Assembly (NCBI GenBank): GCA_002454845.1
Contig: DKJQ01000050.1
Coordinates: 1 to 18,942 of the forward strand
DNA from: Ignavibacteria bacterium UBA6688
Lineage (GTDB): Bacteria > Bacteroidota > Ignavibacteria > UBA10030
Direction: 5' to 3'
DNA length: 18,942 bases
Shown: positions 1 through 6,570 of the stretch, piece by piece
Layout: the number at the start of each line of letters is the position of its first letter
How positions within the stretch are numbered: position 1 is the stretch's first letter
Program-made: the position numbers and the translations under genes
Notes under the pieces: generated by a model
What the model saw: the letters and a program-made list of their open reading frames with translations, nothing else
The model's database searches: none
What the model was told of the DNA's origin: nothing

Positions 1-649
1 TGTGGTCGGTGATCAGCACGCCTATGCCACGGGCCTTGAGGAAGCCGATGATGCGCTGGATCTCGATCACCGCAATCGGGTCGATGCCGGCAAACGGCTC
101 ATCCAGCAACATGAACCTGGGGTCGAGGGCCAGAGCGCGCGCAATCTCCGTCCTTCGCCGCTCTCCTCCGGAGAGCACATACCCCTGGCTCTCGGCGATG
201 TGTGTCAGACCGAAATCGTTCAGGAGTTGCTCGCATCGTTGCACCTGTTCGGTCTTCGGGCGGCCGCTCATTTCCAGCACGGCGAGGATGTTGTCCCGGA
301 CGCTCAACCTCCGGAAAATGGAGGCCTCCTGTGGCAGGTACCCCAGTCCTAAGCGGGCCCTCTGATACATAGGCATCGTCGTCATCTCCATCGCATCGAC
401 GATCACCTCTCCGCCGTTCGGACGCACCATCCCCACGATCATATAGAACGTCGTTGTTTTCCCCGCGCCATTGGGTCCAAGCAACCCGACAATTTCTCCC
501 TGCCGGACCTCGATTGTAACGTCATTCACGACGGTCCGCTTCTTATACCGTTTGACCAACCCTTCCGCGCGGAGGGTCGAACCGGGGACTTTCGGAACTG
601 GTGCCCGGCGTACGGCCGTGATTTTTTTCGTACGTTTAGTGATCGGCAC
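1..649 (-). CDS. lptB: LptB, LPS export ABC transporter ATP-binding subunit (3' end cut off by window edge)
   Basis: This is the cytoplasmic ATPase that powers lipopolysaccharide extraction from the inner membrane with LptF/LptG. The visible 216 codons read as a canonical LptB: Walker A GPNGAGKTT at residues 58-66, Q-loop YLPQE about 104-108, signature LSGGE 159-163, Walker B FMLLDEP 179-185, and the switch histidine in ITDH at 216, where the window ends. The start is a GTG at 647-649. A GGAG at 657-660 lies 7 nt upstream, and no other ATG or GTG occurs before the conserved core. This gives a basic extension of about 25 residues ahead of the usual LptB N-terminus. The gene overlaps the end of the upstream ostA/lptA gene by 14 bp, so translation is probably coupled. 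It is the last visible gene of the kdsA-to-lptB operon. Identity is very secure; the start is fairly secure. Confidence 0.95.
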   Translation of the reverse strand, partial: MPITKRTKKITAVRRAPVPKVPGSTLRAEGLVKRYKKRTVVNDVTIEVRQGEIVGLLGPNGAGKTTTFYMIVGMVRPNGGEVIVDAMEMTTMPMYQRARLGLGYLPQEASIFRRLSVRDNILAVLEMSGRPKTEQVQRCEQLLNDFGLTHIAESQGYVLSGGERRRTEIARALALDPRFMLLDEPFAGIDPIAVIEIQRIIGFLKARGIGVLITDH

Positions 650-1922
650 TGACGATCTCCAGTCGCTCTCGTTTGGGACGATTTGAGATCCATCGAAATC
701 CGTCCAGATTGTAAAGCATTTCTCGTCCCTCGATCATCGGTTCGGGAAAATACCGTCCTTCAACGCCTCCGACAATCCTGATGCGATCGGTTTTCCCCTC
801 ATCGAATTCGATCACGATCCTGTCCCCACTCGAGCGGTTGGCGCCGTTCGGAACATGTTCCTCAAACAAATAGTACATGCTTACGGCGTTTCGTTCCGCC
901 TCGATCCGCTCAAGCTTGTTCCCGGCAAACTGCATCACGATCTCTCTCCCGGTCAACTGGTCGAACCGCCTCGCCGTGGTTGAATCGGCCATCGAAACGG
1001 CCATTGCCCGTCCTTTCACATAGACGCTGTGCAAACGCTTTTCCAGCAGTGTCACCACGATTGAATCGCCGGAAACCTGATTCCCTTCATGCCAGACGAC
1101 GGGGCGCTCGCGAAGGATCATCCGGTCTTGCTCCATCCGATAGATTGCCTCGCCGCAGCGGGCGGAAAAATCAGTCCGGGCCATCGCAACATTTCCCCGC
1201 GCGATAAACTGCTGAAGCGAATCACGGAAGGACTCCATGACCTCGCTGACCACCACAAGCGTGTCAATCCTTCCCTCTGAAGCGGTATCCACCTGCACCA
1301 TCCTCGGGTGGCCACTGACAACCGCGTAGTTCAGTCGGTCAAAATTCACCAGGGAATCGCCGTACACCGTGAGATGATTTTCCGTGTTGATCACCCTGAC
1401 ATTCCCCAAGGCGATCGACTTCTCCTCCCCCTCAAAGAAGAGGAGCGTGTTGGCAGTCGTCAAGGAGGATGCATCGACGACGCGAACGTCATCCATGAAA
1501 CGTGCCCGCTTTTGCTCGGTAAAATACTCTCCGAAGCTCGCCGTCAGGACCATGGAACCCTTTAACAGCCGAACGCCGTGTTTCATTTCCGAGCGCTGTT
1601 CGTTTCCAAAGTAGACAGCTTCCGGCGCGAGAAGCGTCACACTATCGCGGACGATCCTCACGCGTCCGTAGAGCTCCAACTTGTTCACAGCCATGTAACG
1701 CAAGGCCGAATCGCACCAGATTTTCACCACTTCCACGGGGGACGTCTGAACGATGTGGACATTCCCGATCAACTCCCGCACTTCCTGGTTCCCGACATAC
1801 CTGACATTGAGAACGTCCGCTGAGCGAACTTCCAACAGCTTGCTCCCCTGCGCCGGAAGAAGGGCAGGGGAGAATAGCACCAAAAGGACAACGCCCCGGA
1901 AAACCAAGGATGCTTGTCTCAT
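636..1922 (-). CDS. lptA: OstA/LptA-family periplasmic LPS transport protein
   Basis: The 428-aa protein has an N-terminal signal peptide (hydrophobic stretch about residues 6-23, likely cleavage near PAQ-G at 24-26). The rest is a long run of short beta-strand repeats with turn-rich 'GNV.V' and 'Y.G' segments (for example GNVHIV, GNVRVI, GNVAMA), as expected of OstA-type beta-jellyroll folds. Such proteins form the periplasmic bridge along which LPS moves from LptC to LptD. It is much longer than E. coli LptA (about 185 aa) but has no LptD-type outer-membrane barrel, which fits the multi-repeat OstA-like proteins of the Bacteroidota/Chlorobiota group. It starts 1 bp after the lptC stop (TAAcATG) and overlaps lptB. 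The assignment rests on fold-like repeats plus position between lptC and lptB; exact orthology to LptA is inference. Confidence 0.85.
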   Translation of the reverse strand: MRQASLVFRGVVLLVLFSPALLPAQGSKLLEVRSADVLNVRYVGNQEVRELIGNVHIVQTSPVEVVKIWCDSALRYMAVNKLELYGRVRIVRDSVTLLAPEAVYFGNEQRSEMKHGVRLLKGSMVLTASFGEYFTEQKRARFMDDVRVVDASSLTTANTLLFFEGEEKSIALGNVRVINTENHLTVYGDSLVNFDRLNYAVVSGHPRMVQVDTASEGRIDTLVVVSEVMESFRDSLQQFIARGNVAMARTDFSARCGEAIYRMEQDRMILRERPVVWHEGNQVSGDSIVVTLLEKRLHSVYVKGRAMAVSMADSTTARRFDQLTGREIVMQFAGNKLERIEAERNAVSMYYLFEEHVPNGANRSSGDRIVIEFDEGKTDRIRIVGGVEGRYFPEPMIEGREMLYNLDGFRWISNRPKRERLEIVSADH

Positions 1923-1923
1923 G

Positions 1924-2472
1924 TTATTCCGATTTCGCCTGCCCGGTCACACGGAAGATCCGATAATTCCGGAGCTGCTGATCCGACTCAAATCCCTTTC
2001 CCTGAACCTCTTCCCGTGGTGACGTGATGAACACGTATTCAGGAGTATGAATCCGCTGCGTGGCATGATCCCAAAAAAGTTTCTGTGTCCGCAACCGGGT
2101 GCTGTCATCAGAAAGCACGATCACATCTCCGGTTGCTTCGAGATTGTTGGTCAACTCGTCCACCTTTCCCTCGTCCGAGGTGAGCGTCGAAGTGTGCTTC
2201 GCAGAGTCCCCGTAAAAGTAGACCCGAACCCCCTGGCGCAGCAAGGTTTCGCGCGGCATGTCGTACTTCTGGATATACCCTGCATCAATAACAGCCCGCA
2301 GCGTGCCGGAATCCGAAAGGACGATGGTGCTGTTCCAGCTTTCCTGCTGGGGGAGCGACTTGCTGTCAATGCTGGGAAGGACGGAGGGCTTGATTTTTTC
2401 TGCGCACCCCGCGAGCCAAAGCGACATCAACACCAGGAATACAGAGAGACATTTCGCTCCCCTGCTTTTCAT
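1924..2472 (-). CDS. lptC: LptC-like LPS export protein, predicted lipoprotein
   Basis: The 182-aa protein has a lipoprotein signal: a basic N-terminus, a hydrophobic stretch about residues 9-21, and a lipobox LAGC with the modified cysteine at 23. The remainder resembles the LptC/YrbK domain, with the pattern of a 'GV.VYFYGDS' strand, 'SDEGKVDE', 'NNLEATGDV.V' and 'GKGFESD' near the C-terminus. LptC receives LPS from the LptBFG complex and passes it to LptA. E. coli LptC is anchored by an N-terminal helix; a lipid anchor is the form commonly seen in FCB bacteria. The ATG overlaps the kdsD stop as ATGA, and a GGAG at 2481-2484 lies 8 nt upstream. Immediately downstream is ostA/lptA. Confidence 0.87.
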   Translation of the reverse strand: MKSRGAKCLSVFLVLMSLWLAGCAEKIKPSVLPSIDSKSLPQQESWNSTIVLSDSGTLRAVIDAGYIQKYDMPRETLLRQGVRVYFYGDSAKHTSTLTSDEGKVDELTNNLEATGDVIVLSDDSTRLRTQKLFWDHATQRIHTPEYVFITSPREEVQGKGFESDQQLRNYRIFRVTGQAKSE

Positions 2473-3449
2473 CCGGTGGACTCCCCCCCAAGACCCGCCT
2501 TGACCAGATCGTGCAGGTGAACCATCCCGACCGGTCGATGGTGTTCATCCACAACAACCAGTTGCGTAATGTTGAATGCTTCCATCTCCTCCAACGCAAC
2601 GGCGGCAAGCAATTCCTTCCGGATGGTCTTGGGATTCTCTGTCATCGCGTCCCTTGCGACAAGTCCGGATACGTCGGTCGTTCTCTGAAGAAGTCTGCGC
2701 AAGTCTCCGTCCGTGATGATCCCGAGCAAGGCGCCCGCATTATTAACAACGCATGTCGCTCCGAGCCGTTTCGAGGTCATCTCCATGATCGCCTCCGAAA
2801 GCGGGATACTCTCGCGAACAACCGGGATGTTCTCCCCCCTCACCATCATTTCCCCGATCTTGAGCAGGAGACGTTTGCCGAGGTTCCCCCCGGGGTGGAA
2901 CATGGCAAAGTCCTCCCTGGTGAACCCACGCCTGTCCAGCAAGGCTATCGCAAGAGCATCCCCCATGACTAAGGTCGCCGTCGTGGACGCCGTCGGGGCG
3001 AGGTCGTGCGGGCACGCCTCTTCTTTGACGCTGATGTCCAGCGTTAGATCCCCGTGTTTCGCCAGGTGGGAGTTGATATTCCCAACCATTGAAATGATCT
3101 TCACGCCGATGCGCCGAAACAGCGGGAGCAACTCCCGGATCTCCTCCGTGTCGCCGCTTTTCGAAATACAGATAACGACATCCTCCTTCCGGACCATTCC
3201 GAGGTCGCCATGAACGGCATCGGAAGGATGGAGAAAGATCGCGGCGGTGCCCGTGGAGGTCATCGTTGCCACAATCTTGCGTGCAATCAACCCGGATTTT
3301 CCGATACCGGTCACCACCACCCGTCCGGTGGATTGGAGGATGAGATTGACCGCTGCCTCAAAGCTCTCATCGATCTTTGCCTCCAGCGCAGCAACGGCCC
3401 GGGCCTCGATCCTGACGACTTCCTTTCCCTTCTCAACGGATTGGCTCAT
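2469..3449 (-). CDS. kdsD: Arabinose-5-phosphate isomerase (SIS plus two CBS domains)
   Basis: This enzyme interconverts D-ribulose-5-phosphate and D-arabinose-5-phosphate, the first committed precursor of Kdo. The 326-aa length matches the KdsD/GutQ/KpsF family. The SIS domain spans about residues 35-170, with GIGKSG at 48-53, HPSDAVHGDLG at 74-84, SKSGDTEE at 96-103 and APTASTT at 151-157. The HPGG motif at 185-188 carries the family's active-site histidine. Two CBS domains follow, about 200-255 and 268-322. The ATG at 3447-3449 overlaps the stop of the upstream unknown gene as ATGA, and its own stop overlaps lptC in the same way. Being next to kdsA and kdsC supports KdsD rather than a sugar-alcohol-specific GutQ. 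Confidence 0.95.
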   Translation of the reverse strand: MSQSVEKGKEVVRIEARAVAALEAKIDESFEAAVNLILQSTGRVVVTGIGKSGLIARKIVATMTSTGTAAIFLHPSDAVHGDLGMVRKEDVVICISKSGDTEEIRELLPLFRRIGVKIISMVGNINSHLAKHGDLTLDISVKEEACPHDLAPTASTTATLVMGDALAIALLDRRGFTREDFAMFHPGGNLGKRLLLKIGEMMVRGENIPVVRESIPLSEAIMEMTSKRLGATCVVNNAGALLGIITDGDLRRLLQRTTDVSGLVARDAMTENPKTIRKELLAAVALEEMEAFNITQLVVVDEHHRPVGMVHLHDLVKAGLGGESTG

Positions 3450-4210
3450 ACAGTTTTACGTTTCCAGAATGCTCTCAGGCGGCGAAGGAACGGGGTCCTC
3501 GTCGGCGTTGGAATCAAGATGGGTCGATCGAGCACGATTTTCGTCCTCACACCGTTATAGGTCACAAACGCCTTGACCAGATCACGGTCCGAGTACCGTG
3601 GCAAATCCCGGAACAACCGGTTCGGGTCAAGCGCCACCTTCGGATCACGAATATTATTGTGCAACATCAACTCGTTGTAGAAGTTGGTCACGGGAATCGG
3701 GTGATTGATACCGGACGAGGGATTGTGCACCCAAAGCCGTTGATCGCCGGCGCATATCGCCAGGGAGAATATCTTTCCGTCTTCCGAGCTCATCCCCGTC
3801 TCCCGTAAAGGCCGCCCGCAGGCCGGGCAGGGTGCGCCGGGAGACCAGGATGAAAGGGTCCATCGACCCTGTTTACGGAAAACCCCGGCTCCAGCTCCCC
3901 CCACACCTGCAATCTCAAACTCCACCTGATCCCCCAACCGCTCCCGGACAATGACCGAAAGGCTACCTCTGGTCGTTTCCACCAAACCGAAAGCAAGCAA
4001 CTGCGGTAAGGGAGATTCGATATCGGGCCGCTCAGTTTCGGCTGCAAGGATGTAGTTACCCTCCCCCCTTCTCCCGCGGGCCCGCACGTTCCACCGATCC
4101 AGAAGGTCCCGATACGCGCGATACCCGGGACGATCCTCCGGTAAGACCCACTGAAGAAGTTCCCTCTCGAACGTGGTCAGACCGCGGGGAAACGTTTCAT
4201 TCCCGTCCAT
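3446..4210 (-). CDS. Protein of unknown function inside the Kdo/Lpt operon
   Basis: I do not recognise this 254-aa protein. It has no signal peptide or membrane helix, so it is probably cytoplasmic. The N-terminal part (about 11-40) looks helical, with a run of conserved-looking charged and aromatic residues (WVLPEDRPGY at 21-30). A glycine-rich turn (GVGGAGAG) lies at 102-109. A CPACG pair (Cys128, Cys131) with a later Cys153 and His162 could form a zinc knuckle, though the spacing is not a standard zinc ribbon. The last 20 residues are strongly basic (RRLRAFWKRK). The ATG at 4208-4210 has AAAAGG just upstream. It lies 8 bp after kdsC and overlaps kdsD by ATGA. Its position suggests a link to Kdo or LPS synthesis, but that is inference from context only. 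Confidence 0.8.
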   Translation of the reverse strand: MDGNETFPRGLTTFERELLQWVLPEDRPGYRAYRDLLDRWNVRARGRRGEGNYILAAETERPDIESPLPQLLAFGLVETTRGSLSVIVRERLGDQVEFEIAGVGGAGAGVFRKQGRWTLSSWSPGAPCPACGRPLRETGMSSEDGKIFSLAICAGDQRLWVHNPSSGINHPIPVTNFYNELMLHNNIRDPKVALDPNRLFRDLPRYSDRDLVKAFVTYNGVRTKIVLDRPILIPTPTRTPFLRRLRAFWKRKTV

Positions 4211-4218
4211 TCGCCTTT

Positions 4219-4716
4219 TTACCTCACGGCAAGAATTTTCTCGATGACTTCCCGGACTGCTCCCTTTCCACCGCTTCGCTTACACACGTACGCCACCGTT
4301 CGCCTCACCACCTCGAGTGCATCCGCCGGCGCGGCGGAAAAACCGACCTGCTGCAGAACGGGGAGGTCGGGCTCATCATCACCAATATAGGCAATCTCAC
4401 TATCCGAAAAACCCAGCCTGCTTTTGATCTCATGATAGATCACGCTCTTCTCTTCGACACCCTCATGCACCTCGTCAATGCCAAGCTCCGTTGCACGTCG
4501 TTTCACAATTGCCGAGACGCGTCCTGTGATAATGCCAACCTTGATCCCCTCCCGTTGAGCCTTGACGATTCCGTACCCATCCTGGACATTGAACTTTTTT
4601 TGTTCATCCCCCGTGCCGGAGTAATAAACACCGCCGTCGGTCATGACGCCATCCACGTCGAGCAGGAGCAGTTTGATCCTTTTGAGGTTCGAGCGGTATA
4701 GTTTCTTTTTCGGCAC
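4219..4716 (-). CDS. kdsC: 3-deoxy-D-manno-octulosonate 8-phosphate phosphatase (HAD)
   Basis: This enzyme removes phosphate from Kdo-8-phosphate to give Kdo. The 165-aa single-domain protein has the C0-type HAD core: motif I DVDGVMTDG with nucleophile Asp20 and Asp22, motif II in IITGR with Thr64, Lys90 as the likely motif III lysine, and motif IV GDDEPDLPVL with Asp113/Asp114. It lacks a cap domain, as in KdsC/YrbI, which works as a tetramer. The start is a GTG at 4714-4716 with no strong Shine-Dalgarno, 8 bp after the kdsA stop, so it may rely on coupling to kdsA. Its neighbours kdsA and kdsD supply the previous and first steps of the same pathway. Confidence 0.94.
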   Translation of the reverse strand: MPKKKLYRSNLKRIKLLLLDVDGVMTDGGVYYSGTGDEQKKFNVQDGYGIVKAQREGIKVGIITGRVSAIVKRRATELGIDEVHEGVEEKSVIYHEIKSRLGFSDSEIAYIGDDEPDLPVLQQVGFSAAPADALEVVRRTVAYVCKRSGGKGAVREVIEKILAVR

Positions 4717-4724
4717 GAATCTGT

Positions 4725-5561
4725 TTACGTTCGCGGGCGTCCAGCCGTTTTTCTGACGGCGGCATCGATGGCGAGGACCTGCCGGACCAGATTTTCCAGC
4801 CTGTTGAGCTTGAGCTGGCTTGCGGCATCGCTCAGAGCCCGCGGAGGGTCGGGATGAGTCTCCACGAACAACGCATCACATCCAGCCGCGACGCCGGCTC
4901 GTGCAATCGGAAAAATGAACTCCGGTTGTCCACCGCTCCTATTCCGATCCCCTCCCGGAAGCTGCACGGAGTGTGTTGCGTCCAGCACGACAGGATAGCC
5001 GGTCTGACGCATGATCGCAAGTGACCGCATGTCGACGACGAGGTTGTGGTAGCCGAAAGTCGTTCCACGCTCAGTCAACAGGATGTTCTGATTCCCGGTA
5101 CGGGCGACTTTCTCAGCTGCGAGGGCCATATCCTGGGGGGCCAGGAACTGCCCCTTCTTAATATTCACAATCCTTCCACTCCGTCCAGCCGCCTGCAGCA
5201 GGTCGGTCTGGCGGCAGAGAAACGCCGGAATCTGAAGAACATCAGCCACCTCGGCCGCTCCCCCCACTTCCTCGGGGGAATGGACATCGGTCAGGATGGG
5301 AACGCCAAGTTCCCGTTTCACTTCGGCAAGAATCTCCAACGCTTCCGCCATACCGATCGTAGAAAACGAACGCCCGCTCGTACGGTTGGCCTTCCTATAG
5401 GATGCTTTGAAAATAAAGGGGATGCGGTACCGGCGGGCGATGCGGTCGATGATTCGGGCTGTCTTCAAAACCATGCGGCGGTTCTCCACAACGCACGGCC
5501 CTGCAATCAAAACCAGGGGGCTTCCACCACCCAGGGGAATATCACCGACGATAACTTTCAA
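4725..5561 (-). CDS. kdsA: Kdo-8-phosphate synthase, metal-dependent class
   Basis: It condenses phosphoenolpyruvate and arabinose-5-phosphate to Kdo-8-phosphate. The 278-aa TIM-barrel protein shows IAGPCVVEN near residues 19-27, KANRTS, FLCRQTDLL, KKGQFLAP, TERGTTFGY, DATHSVQLPGG and FVETHPDP. Cys23 in GPC, the His in DATH, the Glu in VETHP and the Asp in LSDA correspond to the four metal ligands known from the Aquifex aeolicus enzyme. This is therefore the metal-dependent class rather than the E. coli type, which has Asn in place of the Cys. The best start is TTG at 5559-5561: upstream in frame there is no ATG or GTG before a TAA. It has no Shine-Dalgarno, but a mini-ORF ends on it (TTGA). 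First gene of the operon, read divergently from ispE. Confidence 0.95.
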   Translation of the reverse strand: MKVIVGDIPLGGGSPLVLIAGPCVVENRRMVLKTARIIDRIARRYRIPFIFKASYRKANRTSGRSFSTIGMAEALEILAEVKRELGVPILTDVHSPEEVGGAAEVADVLQIPAFLCRQTDLLQAAGRSGRIVNIKKGQFLAPQDMALAAEKVARTGNQNILLTERGTTFGYHNLVVDMRSLAIMRQTGYPVVLDATHSVQLPGGDRNRSGGQPEFIFPIARAGVAAGCDALFVETHPDPPRALSDAASQLKLNRLENLVRQVLAIDAAVRKTAGRPRT

Positions 5562-5593
5562 CAGCGTTGTACCCGGGTTATTGAGATTACCAT
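5558..5593 (-). CDS. Possible 11-aa leader ORF coupled to kdsA
   Basis: An ATG at 5591-5593 opens an 11-codon frame (MVISITRVQRC). Its TGA at 5558-5560 overlaps the kdsA TTG start as TTGA. Because the kdsA start is a weak codon without a Shine-Dalgarno sequence, reinitiation by ribosomes finishing this peptide could help kdsA translation. The mini-ORF also has no clear Shine-Dalgarno; if the candidate promoter upstream is correct, its ATG would lie within a base or two of the transcript 5' end. Chance occurrence of so short an ORF is quite possible. No attenuator-like codon run is seen. Confidence 0.25.
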   Translation of the reverse strand: MVISITRVQRC

Positions 5594-5600
5594 GAAGGTT

Positions 5601-5629
5601 AACTTACAAAAAAAAGGGAACACAATCAA
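5601..5629 (-). promoter_or_regulatory. Candidate promoter for the kdsA-lptB operon
   Basis: On the minus strand, TTGATT at 5624-5629 is followed after 17 bp by TAAGTT at 5601-5606. The -35 is a fair match to sigma-70 and the spacing is ideal, but the -10 is weak. The spacer contains an eight-base T run (an A run on the plus strand). It predicts transcription starting near 5593-5594. Confidence 0.35.
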
Positions 5630-5653
5630 AAAGACGGGGCCACGCAGCCTTGG

Positions 5654-5682
5654 TTGCATCTCCTTCGTTATTCACGTATTTT
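5654..5682 (+). promoter_or_regulatory. Candidate promoter for ispE
   Basis: TTGCAT at 5654-5659 and TATTTT at 5677-5682 are separated by exactly 17 bp, a reasonable sigma-70-like pair. It predicts a start near 5688-5690, which coincides with the GTG assigned to ispE. The two divergent promoters sit back to back with their -35 elements 24 bp apart. Confidence 0.4.
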
Positions 5683-5687
5683 GAGCC

Positions 5688-6563
5688 GTGCCCTATGGAC
5701 TCCATCCTGTGACACTGCGAGCGTACGCAAAAATCAATATCGGGTTACGTGTGACCGGCAAGCGCCCGGACCAGTACCACGCTATTGAAACGGTCTTTCA
5801 TCAGGTCGACCTCTGCGATGAAATCGACCTCGTGCAGAACCATGAAGGGATCCACTTTAGCACGGACAGATCCGAACTTCCATCGGACAGAAGCAACCTC
5901 TGTGTACGCGCCGCCCAATTGATCCAGGACGTCACGGGAATCCACAGCGGGGTGGACATGACGCTGAGAAAGAGAATTCCGATCGGTGCAGGACTGGGAG
6001 GCGGTAGCGCCGACGCAGCAGCCGTCCTCAAGGGATTGGTCCGACTCTGGTCGCTGGATATCACCACGGATGAGCTGGAAGCACTTTCCTCCTCGCTGGG
6101 TTCGGATGTCCCCTTTTTTATCCGGGGTGGAACGGCGTATGCCACAGGCCGAGGCGAGATCCTGGAATCGATGCCGGTGACCATTCCCTACACGATCGCA
6201 GTCGTGACGCCACCGATTCAGGTTTCGACCGCATGGGCCTATGCCCACATCAGCCCATCGCCACGACAGACAGGGGAAAACCTGAAGGATTGGCTCTCAG
6301 CCCTCGCTCTTCCCCAGACAGACATACAGAGCCGGTGTCGAAACGACTTTGAGCAAATCGTTTTTGCTGCGCATCCGCAAATTCGGTCAATCAAAGAGTC
6401 TCTCCTTCAACGTGGTGCACGCCTTGCCCTGATGAGCGGCAGTGGCTCCTCGGTGTTTGGCTTTTTCCTTGAGCCGCAAACCCTCGACGGTCTTGAGAAG
6501 GAATTTCCGCCTCCATACCATTGCTCCATCACGAAACCGTTCTTCAAGCCCACTCAGGACTGA
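5688..6563 (+). CDS. ispE: 4-diphosphocytidyl-2-C-methyl-D-erythritol kinase
   Basis: IspE phosphorylates CDP-methylerythritol in the MEP route to isoprenoid precursors. The 291-aa GHMP kinase shows AYAKIN at 12-17 with catalytic Lys15, the ATP loop GAGLGGGSADAAA at 100-112, the catalytic Asp140 in GSDVPFF, and a late glycine-rich motif LMSGSGSSVFG. The reading frame opens at GTG 5688-5690. A second in-frame GTG at 5709-5711 would give a protein beginning MTLRAYAKINIGL, closer to the usual N-terminus, and would leave about 20 nt of leader after the candidate promoter. Neither start has a good Shine-Dalgarno, so the exact start is uncertain. It is first in a plus-strand run with the receptor gene 7 bp downstream. 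Confidence 0.95.
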   Translation: MPYGLHPVTLRAYAKINIGLRVTGKRPDQYHAIETVFHQVDLCDEIDLVQNHEGIHFSTDRSELPSDRSNLCVRAAQLIQDVTGIHSGVDMTLRKRIPIGAGLGGGSADAAAVLKGLVRLWSLDITTDELEALSSSLGSDVPFFIRGGTAYATGRGEILESMPVTIPYTIAVVTPPIQVSTAWAYAHISPSPRQTGENLKDWLSALALPQTDIQSRCRNDFEQIVFAAHPQIRSIKESLLQRGARLALMSGSGSSVFGFFLEPQTLDGLEKEFPPPYHCSITKPFFKPTQD

Positions 6564-6570
6564 ACCGCTC

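Noticed and set aside
6442..6570. Upstream extension of the receptor reading frame from ATG 6442
   Set aside because: It lies within ispE and would place about 43 residues before the signal peptide; TTG 6571 gives a normal exported protein.
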